From contig NZ_AZDP01000112.1 of the NCBI RefSeq assembly GCF_001435525.1, positions 1 to 64,000 of the forward strand: a stretch of DNA of 64,000 bases, in the 5' to 3' direction. This document shows positions 1-9,433 of this stretch, one piece after another; the stretch's first letter is position 1, and every line of letters begins with the position of its first letter. The notes below the pieces were generated by a model that saw nothing but the letters and a program-made list of their open reading frames with translations, was not told where the DNA came from and searched no databases. This DNA is from Levilactobacillus koreensis JCM 16448 (GTDB lineage Bacteria > Bacillota > Bacilli > Lactobacillales > Lactobacillaceae). Both the position numbers and the translations under genes were made by a program.

Positions 1-264
1 AATCCTTTGGTATTAGTATTTGGCTCTAGTGACTAACTTGTTCTTGCAATTTGCGAAAATACTTTGTTGAAGTGAGAGCATCTTTTTTTATTTGATTGAC
101 TAACTTAACTGAAAGATACTGTAAAACGATAATAGTAGTAAATTTTAGTTGATTTGAGCGTAAAAAGGAAGGGAAGTCTAGACCTTCTTCCATGTAATAC
201 AAATGTATTTACTTACGTATGCCCGTAGTATATACTTTGGCTAAATTGAATGGAGGAATTTCTT

Positions 265-516
265 ATGGGAAAAACAGTAACTTTAAGAAAATCTGGAAAT
301 AGTAAAGTTTTAACAGCACCTACAAATCTTGATGCAAGTCTGGGTACGAAGTATGAAGTTGAGGAGTTGCCGGATGGTGTAATAGTATATCGGCCCATTG
401 AACGTCAGAATATTTTTTCTACGAAAGATTGGCAAGATTATGATTACCAGAAGGATTTTTGGAATGATGCCGAGTTGGGACCGGAAGACCTAGTTGGTAA
501 GGAGCACTTAGAATGA
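265..516 (+). CDS. MazE/AbrB-type antitoxin of a type II toxin-antitoxin pair
   Basis: This 83-residue protein begins MGKTVTLRKSGNS, the typical start of the AbrB/MazE/SpoVT swapped-hairpin DNA-binding fold, followed by an acidic, Trp/Asp-rich tail (about residues 50-83) of the kind MazE-family antitoxins use to bind and block their toxin. ATG 265 is chosen because GGAGG (252-256) lies 8 nt upstream; an in-frame ATG at 250 would place the ribosome binding site inside the gene. The stop codon overlaps the start of the MazF-like gene by four bases (ATGA), so translation is probably coupled. By family knowledge it should neutralise the toxin and repress its own promoter. No operator was identified. 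The pair is AT-richer by eye than the genes to its right, consistent with acquisition by transfer. Confidence 0.8.
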   Translation: MGKTVTLRKSGNSKVLTAPTNLDASLGTKYEVEELPDGVIVYRPIERQNIFSTKDWQDYDYQKDFWNDAELGPEDLVGKEHLE

Positions 517-887
517 GATTTCCTAAGCAAAGAGATGTCATCGTGTTAGATGCGGAGCCACATTCAGGCAAAGAATATGGAGGTCACGGTTCCCAAGAAG
601 GAAATATTCGACGTCATATGGTCGTTATGAGTAGCTCTGAATATTCACGAGCCACTGGATTAGTATTAGTTATGCCCATAACAACGAGTGATATAGGTGC
701 AGGTAATCCACGGTACCTTCCAGTTTTAATTACTGGTGGCCAGCGTGATGGCGTAAAAGGATATATTGCTTTATGGCAATTACAGAATTTTGATTTTAAT
801 TCTCGGCATGGAGTCATCGTTAACCAGGTTTCTAGTCGGACTTATAACGAATTGCTGCCATATGTAAAAGACATGTTGGGTATTTGA
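513..887 (+). CDS. MazF/PemK-family toxin (predicted mRNA endoribonuclease)
   Basis: The 124-residue product fits the MazF/PemK family (CcdB/Kid-like barrel) in length and order of segments: an N-terminal QRDVIVLDAEPHSGKEYGG, then RRHMVVMSS, LVLVMPITTS and the C-terminal half ALWQLQNFDFNSRHG. Family members cut single-stranded RNA at short sequences and are held inactive by the antitoxin encoded just upstream, with which this gene overlaps by four bases. It is clearly different from the second MazF-like protein in this window (52812-53198), which has the chromosomal NdoA-type sequence. A hairpin terminator follows directly, so the pair forms a self-contained bicistronic unit. Confidence 0.85.
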   Translation: MRFPKQRDVIVLDAEPHSGKEYGGHGSQEGNIRRHMVVMSSSEYSRATGLVLVMPITTSDIGAGNPRYLPVLITGGQRDGVKGYIALWQLQNFDFNSRHGVIVNQVSSRTYNELLPYVKDMLGI

Positions 888-901
888 AATTCGCCAAAAT
901 A

Positions 902-957
902 AAATCAGAAAATTTTCCCTTACGAAGTAATTAAGAGAAAATTTCCTGATTTTTTTT
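902..957 (+). terminator. Terminator after the MazEF-type pair
   Basis: The arms AAATCAG-AAAATTTTC and GAAAATTTCCTGATTT pair with one bulge and are followed by a run of eight T. It ends the toxin-antitoxin unit and could also serve the convergent minus-strand genes. Confidence 0.75.
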
Positions 958-1015
958 ACTATTTAAAATGGTTTTTCAACTGAAATTTCGTAGCGCACTC
1001 ATCATTCATAACCAG

Positions 1016-1825
1016 TTATTTCAGTGCATACTTCCGAATGGCCGCGGCCACACCGTCTTCGGCGTTAGTCAACGTCACGGCTTGAGCCGCTTCCTTGACC
1101 TCGTCGATGGCATTGCCCATGGCAACCCCGAGGCCGGCGTATTTGATCATGGTCAGGTCGTTTCCTTGGTCGCCCAGCGTCATGACCTCGTCGGCTGTAA
1201 TGCCGAGTTGAGCCGCGAGTTCGCCGAGGGTGCCACCCTTGCTGGCATGACTGTTCATGACCTCGATGAAGTACGGCGCACTCTGAACGACGCTGAACCG
1301 TTGCTTGAAACTTTCGGGCATGTTGTCTTTGACGCGAGTAATGACTGCCGGGTCGTCGACAAACATGGCCTTGGAGATGGTCAGGTCGCGGGAAGTCTCG
1401 CCAACTTCGCGGTACCGAATCAACATCCGGACCAGGTAGCTTTCGGCAATCGTGTAGGCACTGATGTTCTTGTTGGCCGTGTAGATGTAGTCCGGCGTTT
1501 CGATTTGAAAGTGGGATTGCAGTTTCCGGGACAGGGCTTCGAGGTCGATGAAGTCGTCGTAGGTCAACGAGTGGTTGGTCAGCACCTTGCCGGCCACCGT
1601 CTGGGCGACCGAGCCGTTGAACGTAATGGCGTACTGGTCGTCACCGGCAATGTCCATGGCATCCAGGTAAGGTTGCACGCCAGTCAAGGGCCGACCGGTA
1701 CATAGCACGACCTTGATGCCCTGAGCGCTGGCCGCTTTTGCGGCGGCAATCGTGGCCGGAGCGAGTTCGTTCTTTTCATTGAGTAGCGTGCCGTCGATGT
1801 CGATTGCAATCAGTTTGATCGTCAT
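1016..1825 (-). CDS. Cof-type HAD-superfamily phosphatase
   Basis: The 269-residue protein starts [18 protein letters not shown] motif I with the nucleophile and acid/base aspartates (DIDGT). Motif II is CTGRP, and the [10 protein letters not shown] segment near residue 220 is the motif IV metal-binding loop of the Cof/YidA class (IIB cap). Such enzymes dephosphorylate small sugar phosphates and cofactor phosphates; the substrate cannot be told from sequence. ATG 1825 is chosen because AAGGAG sits 7-8 nt upstream; the open frame extends further 5' but lacks a site. The gene starts 4 nt after the stop of the HD-domain gene and is probably co-transcribed with it and the LipL-like gene. Confidence 0.88.
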   Translation of the reverse strand: MTIKLIAIDIDGTLLNEKNELAPATIAAAKAASAQGIKVVLCTGRPLTGVQPYLDAMDIAGDDQYAITFNGSVAQTVAGKVLTNHSLTYDDFIDLEALSRKLQSHFQIETPDYIYTANKNISAYTIAESYLVRMLIRYREVGETSRDLTISKAMFVDDPAVITRVKDNMPESFKQRFSVVQSAPYFIEVMNSHASKGGTLGELAAQLGITADEVMTLGDQGNDLTMIKYAGLGVAMGNAIDEVKEAAQAVTLTNAEDGVAAAIRKYALK

Positions 1826-1829
1826 GAAA

Positions 1830-3194
1830 TTAGTTCTCCTTTGGGTGAATGAGTTGGTTGTTTTGAATGTAACGGCCGAAGTCGTCGTAAATGGGTTGGA
1901 AGATTTCGGGGGCATCATCGCCTGGATTCAACATTTCCTTCGGGAAGAAGAAGCGTTGGTCGCCGGTGAATTTTCCGCGAATGGCATTGACCAAATCGGA
2001 GACCGTCGAAAGTTCCTGTAGGGTGCCATCCGGTTCTTGCAGTTCGATCTGCGTCAACGGGTGGGTCACCTTGGGGTCGTAAGCATCGTCGTATGGCAAG
2101 TCGTAGCTGTTGTCGGTCGCCGTGTAGTAGTCGGTGTTGAAACCCACAGAACGGATCATGTCCTGTAACCGGGGCAACAACGCGGCGGTATCTTCGGTGA
2201 CCACGGCGCTCTTTAGCGGCTTGCGGTCCAAGAAACGGTGGGCCATGTCGGCTAAAATATCGTCCGGTGACTGGCGCCAGTGGATGAAGTAGGTGGTCAA
2301 GACACCATCGTCTAAATTCAGGTAGTCTTGCAGATTGAACTCGTGGTTGAAGAATGGGAGCAACAGATGAGGGATGAAACTTTCATCGCTTTGTCCCGTT
2401 TGGTAGAGCTCATTGGCCCGGCCGAGCAGGTGGTCCAAAATGACTTCCATCGAGCGGGATACCGGGTGAAAATAAACCTGCTGGTACATTTGAAACCGGC
2501 TGACGATGTAGTCTTCGACCGCGTGCATCCCGTTCATGGCAAAAGCGATGCCGTCCTTGTAGGGCCGCATCACCCGCAGAATTCGGGTCAGGTCAAACGT
2601 CCCGTACTGCGTACCGGTGTAGTAGGCGTCGCGTAACAGGTAGTCCATCCGGTCGGCGTCGATTTGACTGGAGATCATCTGAACGACTTGCGGATTCGGG
2701 TAGGTCTTTTGAATGACACTGGCCACCTCGGCAGGGAAGGTCGCGCTGACCCGCCGCAGGACCTGATTGACTTCGGTTTCCGGTGACGTCAGGATCTCGG
2801 CCGTGATGGCTTCGTGGTCGGTGTGGAAGATGTGTTCAAACGTATGCGAGTAGGGGCCATGGCCGATGTCGTGAAGCAGGGCCGCACACAGCGCCGTTAA
2901 ACGTTCGTGGTCGTCCCAGCCGCCATCACCAGGGACCTTCGTCGGGTAGTTGCGCTGAAAGTTGTCGCAGATCTGCCGCGTGATTTCGTAAACACCCAGT
3001 GAGTGGGTGAACCGCGAATGTTCGGCACCGTGGAAGATCAAAGAGGCGGTTCCCAGCTGTTTGATGCGCCGGAGCCGTTGGAATTCCCGGGTGTTGATCA
3101 GGTCTAAAATAATCTGGTGTTGCACGTAAATATAGTTGTGCACGGGATCCCGAAAGACTTTCTCCCGGGGCAAACGTGCTTGGGCGTAGTTCAC
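1830..3194 (-). CDS. HD-domain phosphohydrolase (YwfO/dNTPase-like)
   Basis: The 454-residue protein has the HD superfamily metal-binding set: His59 and His64 in HSRFTHSLG, His108-Asp109 in [12 protein letters not shown], and an aspartate in [13 protein letters not shown]. Overall it matches the YwfO group, one member of which, Enterococcus faecalis EF1143, is a characterised dNTP triphosphohydrolase, so a role in nucleotide pool control is plausible but not shown. The start is GTG 3194, preceded by AAGGAGG at 8 nt. It lies 19 nt downstream of the LipL-like gene and 4 nt upstream of the HAD gene, suggesting one minus-strand operon; lipL and ywfO are also neighbours in Bacillus. Confidence 0.85.
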   Translation of the reverse strand: MNYAQARLPREKVFRDPVHNYIYVQHQIILDLINTREFQRLRRIKQLGTASLIFHGAEHSRFTHSLGVYEITRQICDNFQRNYPTKVPGDGGWDDHERLTALCAALLHDIGHGPYSHTFEHIFHTDHEAITAEILTSPETEVNQVLRRVSATFPAEVASVIQKTYPNPQVVQMISSQIDADRMDYLLRDAYYTGTQYGTFDLTRILRVMRPYKDGIAFAMNGMHAVEDYIVSRFQMYQQVYFHPVSRSMEVILDHLLGRANELYQTGQSDESFIPHLLLPFFNHEFNLQDYLNLDDGVLTTYFIHWRQSPDDILADMAHRFLDRKPLKSAVVTEDTAALLPRLQDMIRSVGFNTDYYTATDNSYDLPYDDAYDPKVTHPLTQIELQEPDGTLQELSTVSDLVNAIRGKFTGDQRFFFPKEMLNPGDDAPEIFQPIYDDFGRYIQNNQLIHPKEN

Positions 3195-3213
3195 AGTGAT
3201 TCCTCCTTGTAGG

Positions 3214-4041
3214 TTAGTCTAGTCGCGGTTGTCGACGGGCCATCTGAGCGGTGGCATGGTCGAGCGCCGTGGTAAATGTGGGGGCGGCCATTAAAGTCGC
3301 CAATTTTTCACGTTCGATGTTGAGCCCGGCCGTTTGACAGGCCGTGATGAAACGGTTCTGTGCATCGGTAACGGTCACGTCTTGCTGGAGCAGATTGGCC
3401 GTCGTGGTCATGACGGCGGGGTCAACGTCCGGAAAGTCCCAGTCGTTGGTGTGGTCGCCTAAGCCCGCCTGGTAGAAATCACGTACGATTTCGCCACGCG
3501 CAGTTTGGTTCCCGGTCACGCCCAGGTAGAGCATGGTCACCAGCGCGTGGGGACTCCGTCGTTGGGCGATGCCAGCGATCTTTAGGCCGTTTACGCTGAG
3601 GTCGTAGTCGCCAGGACAGTAAGAACGCGTGATTTCGTAGTGTTCCAGTGTCAGTTCCGGCCAAGCGGTGGCCACCAGCTGCATCATCTGCTCGTAGGCC
3701 GCGTCAACACTGATGGGTGGCGTGGTCAGCGGTGTAAATAGGGAGACGTTAAGCACGCCACCATCGCTGACAACGGCCAAACCGCCGGAATTACGCAGCA
3801 CGGTATCGTAGCCGTGACCCTGAACGGCCCTAATTGCCGCTTTAAGGTCTGGTAGCCGTTTATCCTTCAGTCCCATGATAACGGTCGGTTGCATGGTCCA
3901 GAAGTGCAGAATGGGCTGCTGAAGGGTCACCACGAGGTCGAGCAGGGCATTGGTATACCCAAACGCCTGATTTTTTTGTGCGGCCGGAATGGGCGTGGTT
4001 ACGGTTTGAATAGTTTTCGTCGGTAAAGCAAAGGGGCCCAT
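3214..4041 (-). CDS. LipL-like octanoyl-[GcvH]:protein N-octanoyltransferase (lipoate ligase A/B fold)
   Basis: The 275-residue protein belongs to the biotin/lipoate protein ligase fold. RNSGGLAV (83-90) is the acyl-binding signature. SYCPGDYDLSVNGLKIAGIAQRR contains Cys142, which matches the catalytic cysteine of Bacillus LipL, the amidotransferase that moves octanoyl or lipoyl groups from GcvH to E2 subunits. LplA-type ligases lack this cysteine, so LipL is the better call. It would act in lipoylation of 2-oxoacid dehydrogenases. ATG 4041 has AAGGAAGG upstream. It is the first gene of a likely lipL-HD-HAD minus-strand operon. Confidence 0.85.
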   Translation of the reverse strand: MGPFALPTKTIQTVTTPIPAAQKNQAFGYTNALLDLVVTLQQPILHFWTMQPTVIMGLKDKRLPDLKAAIRAVQGHGYDTVLRNSGGLAVVSDGGVLNVSLFTPLTTPPISVDAAYEQMMQLVATAWPELTLEHYEITRSYCPGDYDLSVNGLKIAGIAQRRSPHALVTMLYLGVTGNQTARGEIVRDFYQAGLGDHTNDWDFPDVDPAVMTTTANLLQQDVTVTDAQNRFITACQTAGLNIEREKLATLMAAPTFTTALDHATAQMARRQPRLD

Positions 4042-4195
4042 AGTCCCACCTTCCTTTTTATGTAGGTTTGAGTCGTGAAATGGTCATATCCAGCGCCTTA
4101 CGGCTGACATGGTGGTCACTGACAATCTTATTGGCAGTGGGATAGGTCCGTTCGCTGTGTGCGTAAAGTGACGTTGGATATGGTGTGTGGTGGTC

Positions 4196-4370
4196 GTCAC
4201 AGGCTGACAGAGACTCCACCCGGTGAGGCAGACCTGGAGCCGAAGAGCGGTCTCCAGGGCGCCTTTGAGCCTAAAGAGCAAGTCTCAAAGGTCGGCCACT
4301 CCTCTAAGGCTGAGAAGGTCGCTCAACCTAAGAGAACCGACACGGGGTTACGTCCCTGTCAGCCTGTGAC
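4196..4370. repeat. Structured repeat C1: cloverleaf-like intergenic element
   Basis: The element is closed by a perfect 15-bp stem (GTCACAGGCTGACAG at 4196-4210 with its complement at 4356-4370). Inside are two perfect hairpins, CCTGGAG/CTCCAGG (4233-4258) and CCTTTGAG/CTCAAAGG (4262-4291), and a third, less regular arm (about 4298-4335). Read as its reverse complement it aligns with the element at 58573-58735: both contain CCCCGTGTCGG, a TTCTTAGG or TCTTAGG segment and TCTGCCTCACCGGG. The outer stems of the two copies differ in sequence but are perfectly paired in each. Short frames crossing this block follow the hairpins and are not supported as genes. Confidence 0.75.
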
Positions 4371-4905
4371 TACAATTACGTGGTCATCGGGTAGAACACT
4401 GATGTCACCGATGTCACGTCAATATCATGGAAAGTTTAAAATAAACAAGTTGGCTATAAGATTAAGCCGACGTTTAAGCCGCATTCCGTAGATATTCTTC
4501 AACGTTTCATTATACTAGAAAACGCTTGCCACGTCATTGTTTGGACAATGTGTGGTCCCTGTACGCCTCTATATTAAACTTTTTAGTTAAAGGGCGTTGT
4601 CATCGACTATAGCCGACGGATTATATTCTTTTTAAGCACAGAGTTGGAATAACATCTAGCAGACCATAGTACACGTTTGAAGGAGACCGTCCTTTTTGTA
4701 ATTGGAGAGTCACTATGTCAGTCGAAGGCCAGCGGGTACAGAACTCCGTGTCGGTCCTCTTAGGTCGGATAGTCTTGCCGTTCTAGTTATGGTGGATATT
4801 GAGAATGAGTGATCGCGAGTTAATTTGAATTATCTTAATAGTATTTATGCCGAAACTAACGATTTGTGGGGATAAACACACTTCGTCGTAGATCAATCGT
4901 GGCCG
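4371..4905. other. Non-coding stretch with a partial copy of repeat C
   Basis: No convincing gene is visible; frames here lack a ribosome binding site and protein-like composition. Around 4718-4782 the sequence resembles one half of repeat C (GGGTACAGAACTCCGTGTCGG followed by TCTTAGGTCGG), but its partner arm is missing, so it looks like a truncated copy. The rest is AT-rich spacer. Confidence 0.5.
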
Positions 4906-5085
4906 TAGGAGGCCAGAGATGGAGCCAGCTGTGACGATGGCGTTTGTCGGGGTTCTTACCCGACTTACGCCATGGGACGTCTTGGAGACCCGTGGTTTTT
5001 GCGGGGCTTCAAGGCGAGCCCCCAGCCCGTGCTTTGGCTGGAGGCGTTCCCCATAGCAGGCGGAATCTCTGGCAGCCGGAGGCGT
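4906..5085. repeat. Structured repeat B1
   Basis: GCCAGAGAT (4912-4920) pairs with ATCTCTGGC (5065-5073) as an outer stem flanked by GTAGGAG and GCCGGAGG. The interior holds a strong hairpin with arms GATGGCGT and ACGCCAT and another with arms CTTGGAG and CTTCAAG. The equivalent element at 56314-56393 has GCCAGGGAT and ATCCCTGGC at the same place, so both arms changed together. Several short open frames cross it on both strands; they are by-products of the palindromes. Confidence 0.7.
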
Positions 5086-5155
5086 ACCCGCTGGTCGAAG
5101 ACGGTAAGTGGAAATCCAATTACACAATATGGTAGGTTTTCCGTGGGAAATGAAC

Positions 5156-5161
5156 TATAAT
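5156..5161 (+). promoter_or_regulatory. Possible -10 box for the DUF1934-rpoE unit
   Basis: TATAAT lies 35 nt before the DUF1934 start. The expected -35 position (TAGGTT) is weak, so this is tentative. Confidence 0.4.
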
Positions 5162-5195
5162 TAACCCAGACAATTCGCGGAAAGGAAGGGTGTAA

Positions 5196-5636
5196 ATGGA
5201 TCAATTATCTACGGGGGTGCCCGTGATGATTCACCTGGAAACGCACATCAAGCAAGACGAAGACGTTTCCGATTACCGCTTGGATGTGGATGGTCAGCTG
5301 GTCCAGATGGGCAGCAACCTCTATCTGCGGTACTTGGAACCGAATAAGGAGACGGGTGAACAGACACCGGTGACTATGAAATTTACGCCGGATGGTGAAG
5401 TCCACCTGACTCGAAATGCCGAGGCCGAATTGCGGCTCCATTTTGTCAGTGGCAAACGGGTCACGGCCCGGTATAACACGCCTTATGGCATCATGCCAAT
5501 TGAAACGGTCACACCGTACTTGGAGACCAGCTTTAAGGAAAAGCCGTTTAGTGGCAACGTTAAAATTGACTACCTCCTTTATGCTAATGACGATTTAGTC
5601 GGGAACTATAAGATTAGATTGCAATTTACGGCATAA
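5196..5636 (+). CDS. DUF1934 (YwiB-like) calycin-type protein
   Basis: The 146-residue protein is the right length for the DUF1934 family: alternating beta-rich segments (MIHLETHIKQDED, NLYLRYLE, VTMKFTPDGEVHLTRN, FVSGKRVTARYNTPYGIMPIETVT) predicted to form a small lipocalin-like barrel. Its biochemical role is unknown. In Firmicutes it is commonly found just upstream of rpoE or argS, and here it precedes rpoE by 44 nt. ATG 5196 is chosen because GGAAAGGAAGG lies 8-16 nt upstream; GTG 5221 and ATG 5226 downstream lack a comparable site. Confidence 0.8.
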   Translation: MDQLSTGVPVMIHLETHIKQDEDVSDYRLDVDGQLVQMGSNLYLRYLEPNKETGEQTPVTMKFTPDGEVHLTRNAEAELRLHFVSGKRVTARYNTPYGIMPIETVTPYLETSFKEKPFSGNVKIDYLLYANDDLVGNYKIRLQFTA

Positions 5637-5680
5637 ACGAGTATCATATTTCGTAGACTGTGGAAAGGACGTGCACCAGT

Positions 5681-6340
5681 TTGGAATTAAAAGTCTTTGA
5701 GGGCCAGAATAAAAAGGAATTATCAATGATCGAAGTTGCTCACGCCATTTTGTCTCAACACGGCGACGTGATGGGGTTTGCCGACTTAGCCAACGCCGTC
5801 CAATCGTATTTGGGCGACAGCGACGAAGAGATTCGTGACCGGCTGTCCCAATTCTATACGGATTTAAATGTCGATGGTAGTTTCATTTCTCTGGGTGATA
5901 ACCTTTGGGGACTGCGAACTTGGTATCCGTTTGAATCCATCGATGAAGCGACGGTTCACGCTGAGGAAGATGAAGATCAACCTAAGCGTAAGAAGCGTAA
6001 GAAGGTTAACGCCTTCTTGGCCGACACGACCGACGACGATGACGTGATCGATTACGACGATGACGATCCAGAAGACGACGACACCAGTTATGCAACTGAT
6101 GACGACGATGACGACGATGGTACTGGTTCAACGACCCCTGATTTGGGCAAGTTGCAGACCGGTTTAGGCATCGACGACGATGATGAAGAAGACGATTCGG
6201 AAGATATTCCGGACGGTATCGAAGACCAGCTTTCTCAAATGGAAACGCCGGACGACGATGCAGATGACAATCTTGACTTCTCAGCCGACGATGACGAATC
6301 TGACGATGATGATGAAGAGGACGACGAGCAACAAAAATAA
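5681..6340 (+). CDS. rpoE: RNA polymerase delta subunit
   Basis: The 219-residue product starts LELKVFEGQNKKELSMIEVAHAIL, the start of the folded HARE-HTH domain of RpoE delta (to about residue 90, ending NLWGLRTWYPF). A short basic patch follows (PKRKKRKKV), then an unusually long acidic tail of Asp/Glu runs. Delta binds core polymerase; the acidic tail displaces RNA and DNA and increases specificity and recycling. The start is TTG 5681, with GGAAAGGA about 11 nt upstream; in-frame ATG 5660 lies upstream of that site and is rejected. It is Gram-positive specific and sits immediately upstream of pyrG, as in other Bacillota. Confidence 0.92.
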   Translation: MELKVFEGQNKKELSMIEVAHAILSQHGDVMGFADLANAVQSYLGDSDEEIRDRLSQFYTDLNVDGSFISLGDNLWGLRTWYPFESIDEATVHAEEDEDQPKRKKRKKVNAFLADTTDDDDVIDYDDDDPEDDDTSYATDDDDDDDGTGSTTPDLGKLQTGLGIDDDDEEDDSEDIPDGIEDQLSQMETPDDDADDNLDFSADDDESDDDDEEDDEQQK

Positions 6341-6354
6341 ATGGCGTCGTTCGC

Positions 6355-6466
6355 TTGACCTCCTCCTAAAAAGCAGGTATTATGTTTTTTGGGCTCCCTG
6401 CTACTTGTAGCAAGGACAACTGGACGGTAAAGCTCCCTATTCGCAATGGATAGGGAGCTTTTTTTA
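6355..6466 (+). promoter_or_regulatory. pyrG promoter and CTP-sensitive transcription attenuator
   Basis: TTGACC (6355-6360), a 17-nt spacer and TATTAT (6378-6383) place the transcript start at GGGCTCCC (6391). This is the initial sequence at which Bacillus pyrG RNA polymerase stutters and adds extra G when CTP is low. Downstream is a terminator hairpin with arms AAAGCTCCCTAT and ATAGGGAGCTTT and a T run (6429-6466). In the established model a 5' poly-G extension pairs with the CUCCCU of the upstream arm and prevents termination. All parts are present here at suitable spacing. Whether it works the same way in this organism is inference. Confidence 0.85.
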
Positions 6467-6469
6467 TAA

Positions 6470-8116
<1,647 letters not shown>

Positions 8117-8125
8117 ATTTGTGTT

Positions 8126-8158
8126 GAAAGGACTACTCGATTGGGGTGGTCCTTTTTT
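8126..8158 (+). terminator. Terminator after pyrG
   Basis: Arms AAAGGACTAC and GTGGTCCTTT pair with one G-T pair and are followed by six T. Confidence 0.75.
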
Positions 8159-8238
8159 AGTCAACGAGTTAAAGTCAGGATTACTTAAAAACGTTGCCAT
8201 CCCCTTAGTAGGAGTGACAACGTTTTTGAATAGTTATA

Positions 8239-8850
8239 TCTAAAGATTGAAAGATGAAATACCTGTCTCGTACCAGTATTGGCAAGGATTCGCGCCGTTA
8301 AATTAGTGTAAATTTGTTGCACTACGGTTGACAGGGATTCCGCCTGCTGTGGGGACGTTTCAGACTGGAAAGCCACCAATCTTCTCGCTCGCTTTGAAGC
8401 CACGAAGACCGCGTGCCTTAAAAGTCGTCCGTGCTGTAGGCTGGCTGATGAACCGCCAGCCAACACCACATCCACGGCTGGCTGCATCCCTGTCTTCCTC
8501 CGGCTCTGATTGTGTTTTATCATGACAACGATTGGAAGATGTGGAGACCTAGTGCGTTAGTCCAATCGATAACGACTATTCCAGTCATTATCTCCGTCGT
8601 CTATGCACACCGTGTAAGCCGAGAGGTCGCCAGATATGGGCTCAGGCGCGTCGTTCTACTTAGTTGGCGGTGAGTTTCCGTCAGCTTAGCAGAAGACCAA
8701 CCTTGTAGACTCGCGGTCTTCGAGGCTTCAAGTTGTGTCCGCACCGTTCCAGCCCATATCTGGCGGCCGGTAAGGCGAAGGATGGACTAGGTTGCCTAAT
8801 TTTCACAGTAGTGTTGCTGTTATACCAGGCTTAAACAGTATTTATTTGAC
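8239..8850. repeat. Structured repeat A1: about 600-bp two-cruciform element
   Basis: It is collinear with the element at 12806-13442 over most of its length, beginning GATTGAAAGATGAARTACCTG and ending near GGTTGCCTA. It has two closed domains. The first is bounded by GACAGGGAT (8330-8338) and ATCCCTGTC (8486-8494). The second has a perfect 15-bp stem CGCCAGATATGGGCT (8628-8642) with 8751-8765 and encloses two hairpins, one with arms TTCTACTTAGTTGGCGG and CCGTCAGCTTAGCAGAA. Between the copies stem bases change in pairs. A clear right terminal inverted repeat is not seen here. It fills the gap between pyrG and the MarR gene; the minus-strand frame at 8185-8523 follows the repeat and is not called as a gene. 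Confidence 0.8.
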
Positions 8851-8875
8851 GTTGTCTCATTGGAAATTAACCAAC

Positions 8876-9295
8876 CTAGTCATCAATAATACTAGCCACA
8901 GCGGCTTCAATGGCGGGAATCAGCGGGCTCTGGGCGTTGATACCAGTCTCGTCGAAGCGCGCCTGCCACCAACTGCGGCGGATGGTCTGGACTTGGTCGA
9001 CGACGGCCTCACCAGTTTTCGTGAGCGTCAGGAGTTGGGCCTTACCACTGCCGGCGACTTTCACTAAGTAGTCGAGGCTTTGGAGCTTGTTGACCTCGCG
9101 GGTAGTCAGTCCCTTGTCGATGACGAGTGACTTGGCCACCTGATTTTGGTTGACCTGGGGGTACTCATGGACGGTCAGTAAAACACAGGCCGCCGTAGGG
9201 TTAAGCCCCAATTCTTTGAAGGATTCACGGGTGTCCTTGTAGTATTTTCGGTGAAGAATCGAGATATCTTGCGCTAAGTAACCGAGATCTTTCAT
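8876..9295 (-). CDS. MarR-family transcriptional regulator, divergent from alsS
   Basis: The 139-residue protein has the MarR winged-helix layout: N-terminal dimer helix (DLGYLAQDISILHRKYYKDT), helix-turn-helix NQNQVAKSLVIDKGLTTREVNKLQSLDYL (about 55-83) and a wing containing AGSGKAQLLTLTKTGEAVV. It is transcribed away from alsS-budA, and the 138-bp intergenic region holds the alsS promoter with two TGTTGA/TCAACA-like palindromes, so it probably controls acetolactate/acetoin formation and its own gene. The effector is unknown. ATG 9295 is chosen over the upstream in-frame start at 9313 because AAAGGAG lies 8 nt before it. Confidence 0.85.
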   Translation of the reverse strand: MKDLGYLAQDISILHRKYYKDTRESFKELGLNPTAACVLLTVHEYPQVNQNQVAKSLVIDKGLTTREVNKLQSLDYLVKVAGSGKAQLLTLTKTGEAVVDQVQTIRRSWWQARFDETGINAQSPLIPAIEAAVASIIDD

Positions 9296-9333
9296 TGGGA
9301 AAACTCCTTTCACAAACTTTCATGGATTTTCAT

Positions 9334-9386
9334 GTTGACAAAACAACTTACAGCTATTATGATGAACTCATGTTGATTTGTCAACA
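9334..9386 (+). promoter_or_regulatory. alsS promoter with two MarR-type palindromes
   Basis: TTGACA (9335-9340), a 17-nt spacer and TATGAT (9358-9363) make a near-consensus promoter reading toward alsS. One palindrome, GTTGACAAAACAAC (9334-9347), covers the -35 box. A better one, TGTTGATTTGTCAACA (9371-9386), sits at the likely transcript start. This placement fits repression by the divergent MarR protein; binding itself is inferred. Confidence 0.75.
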
Positions 9387-9433
9387 CAACTAAATCTAAT
9401 TTCAAAATCAAATCTAAGAATGGGGTATTGCTA

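Noticed and set aside
968-1705. Plus-strand ORF of 245 codons
   Set aside because: It is the antisense shadow of the Cof-type HAD gene, which has full motifs and a ribosome binding site.
4196-4370. tRNA or tmRNA gene suggested by the cloverleaf shape
   Set aside because: Arm lengths, missing T-loop (GTTCRANNC) and missing CCA/acceptor features do not fit a tRNA, and the element is about 170 nt.
4159-5204. Several overlapping ORFs of 60-115 codons on both strands
   Set aside because: They cross the hairpins of repeats C1 and B1, lack ribosome binding sites and have unprotein-like composition; no homologous frame is open in the other copies.
8185-8523. Minus-strand ORF of 112 codons, similar to one at 12863-13099
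   Set aside because: The similarity follows from the two copies of structured repeat A. The frames differ in length, have no ribosome binding site, and conservation is best explained by base pairing (paired changes, insertions not in multiples of three).
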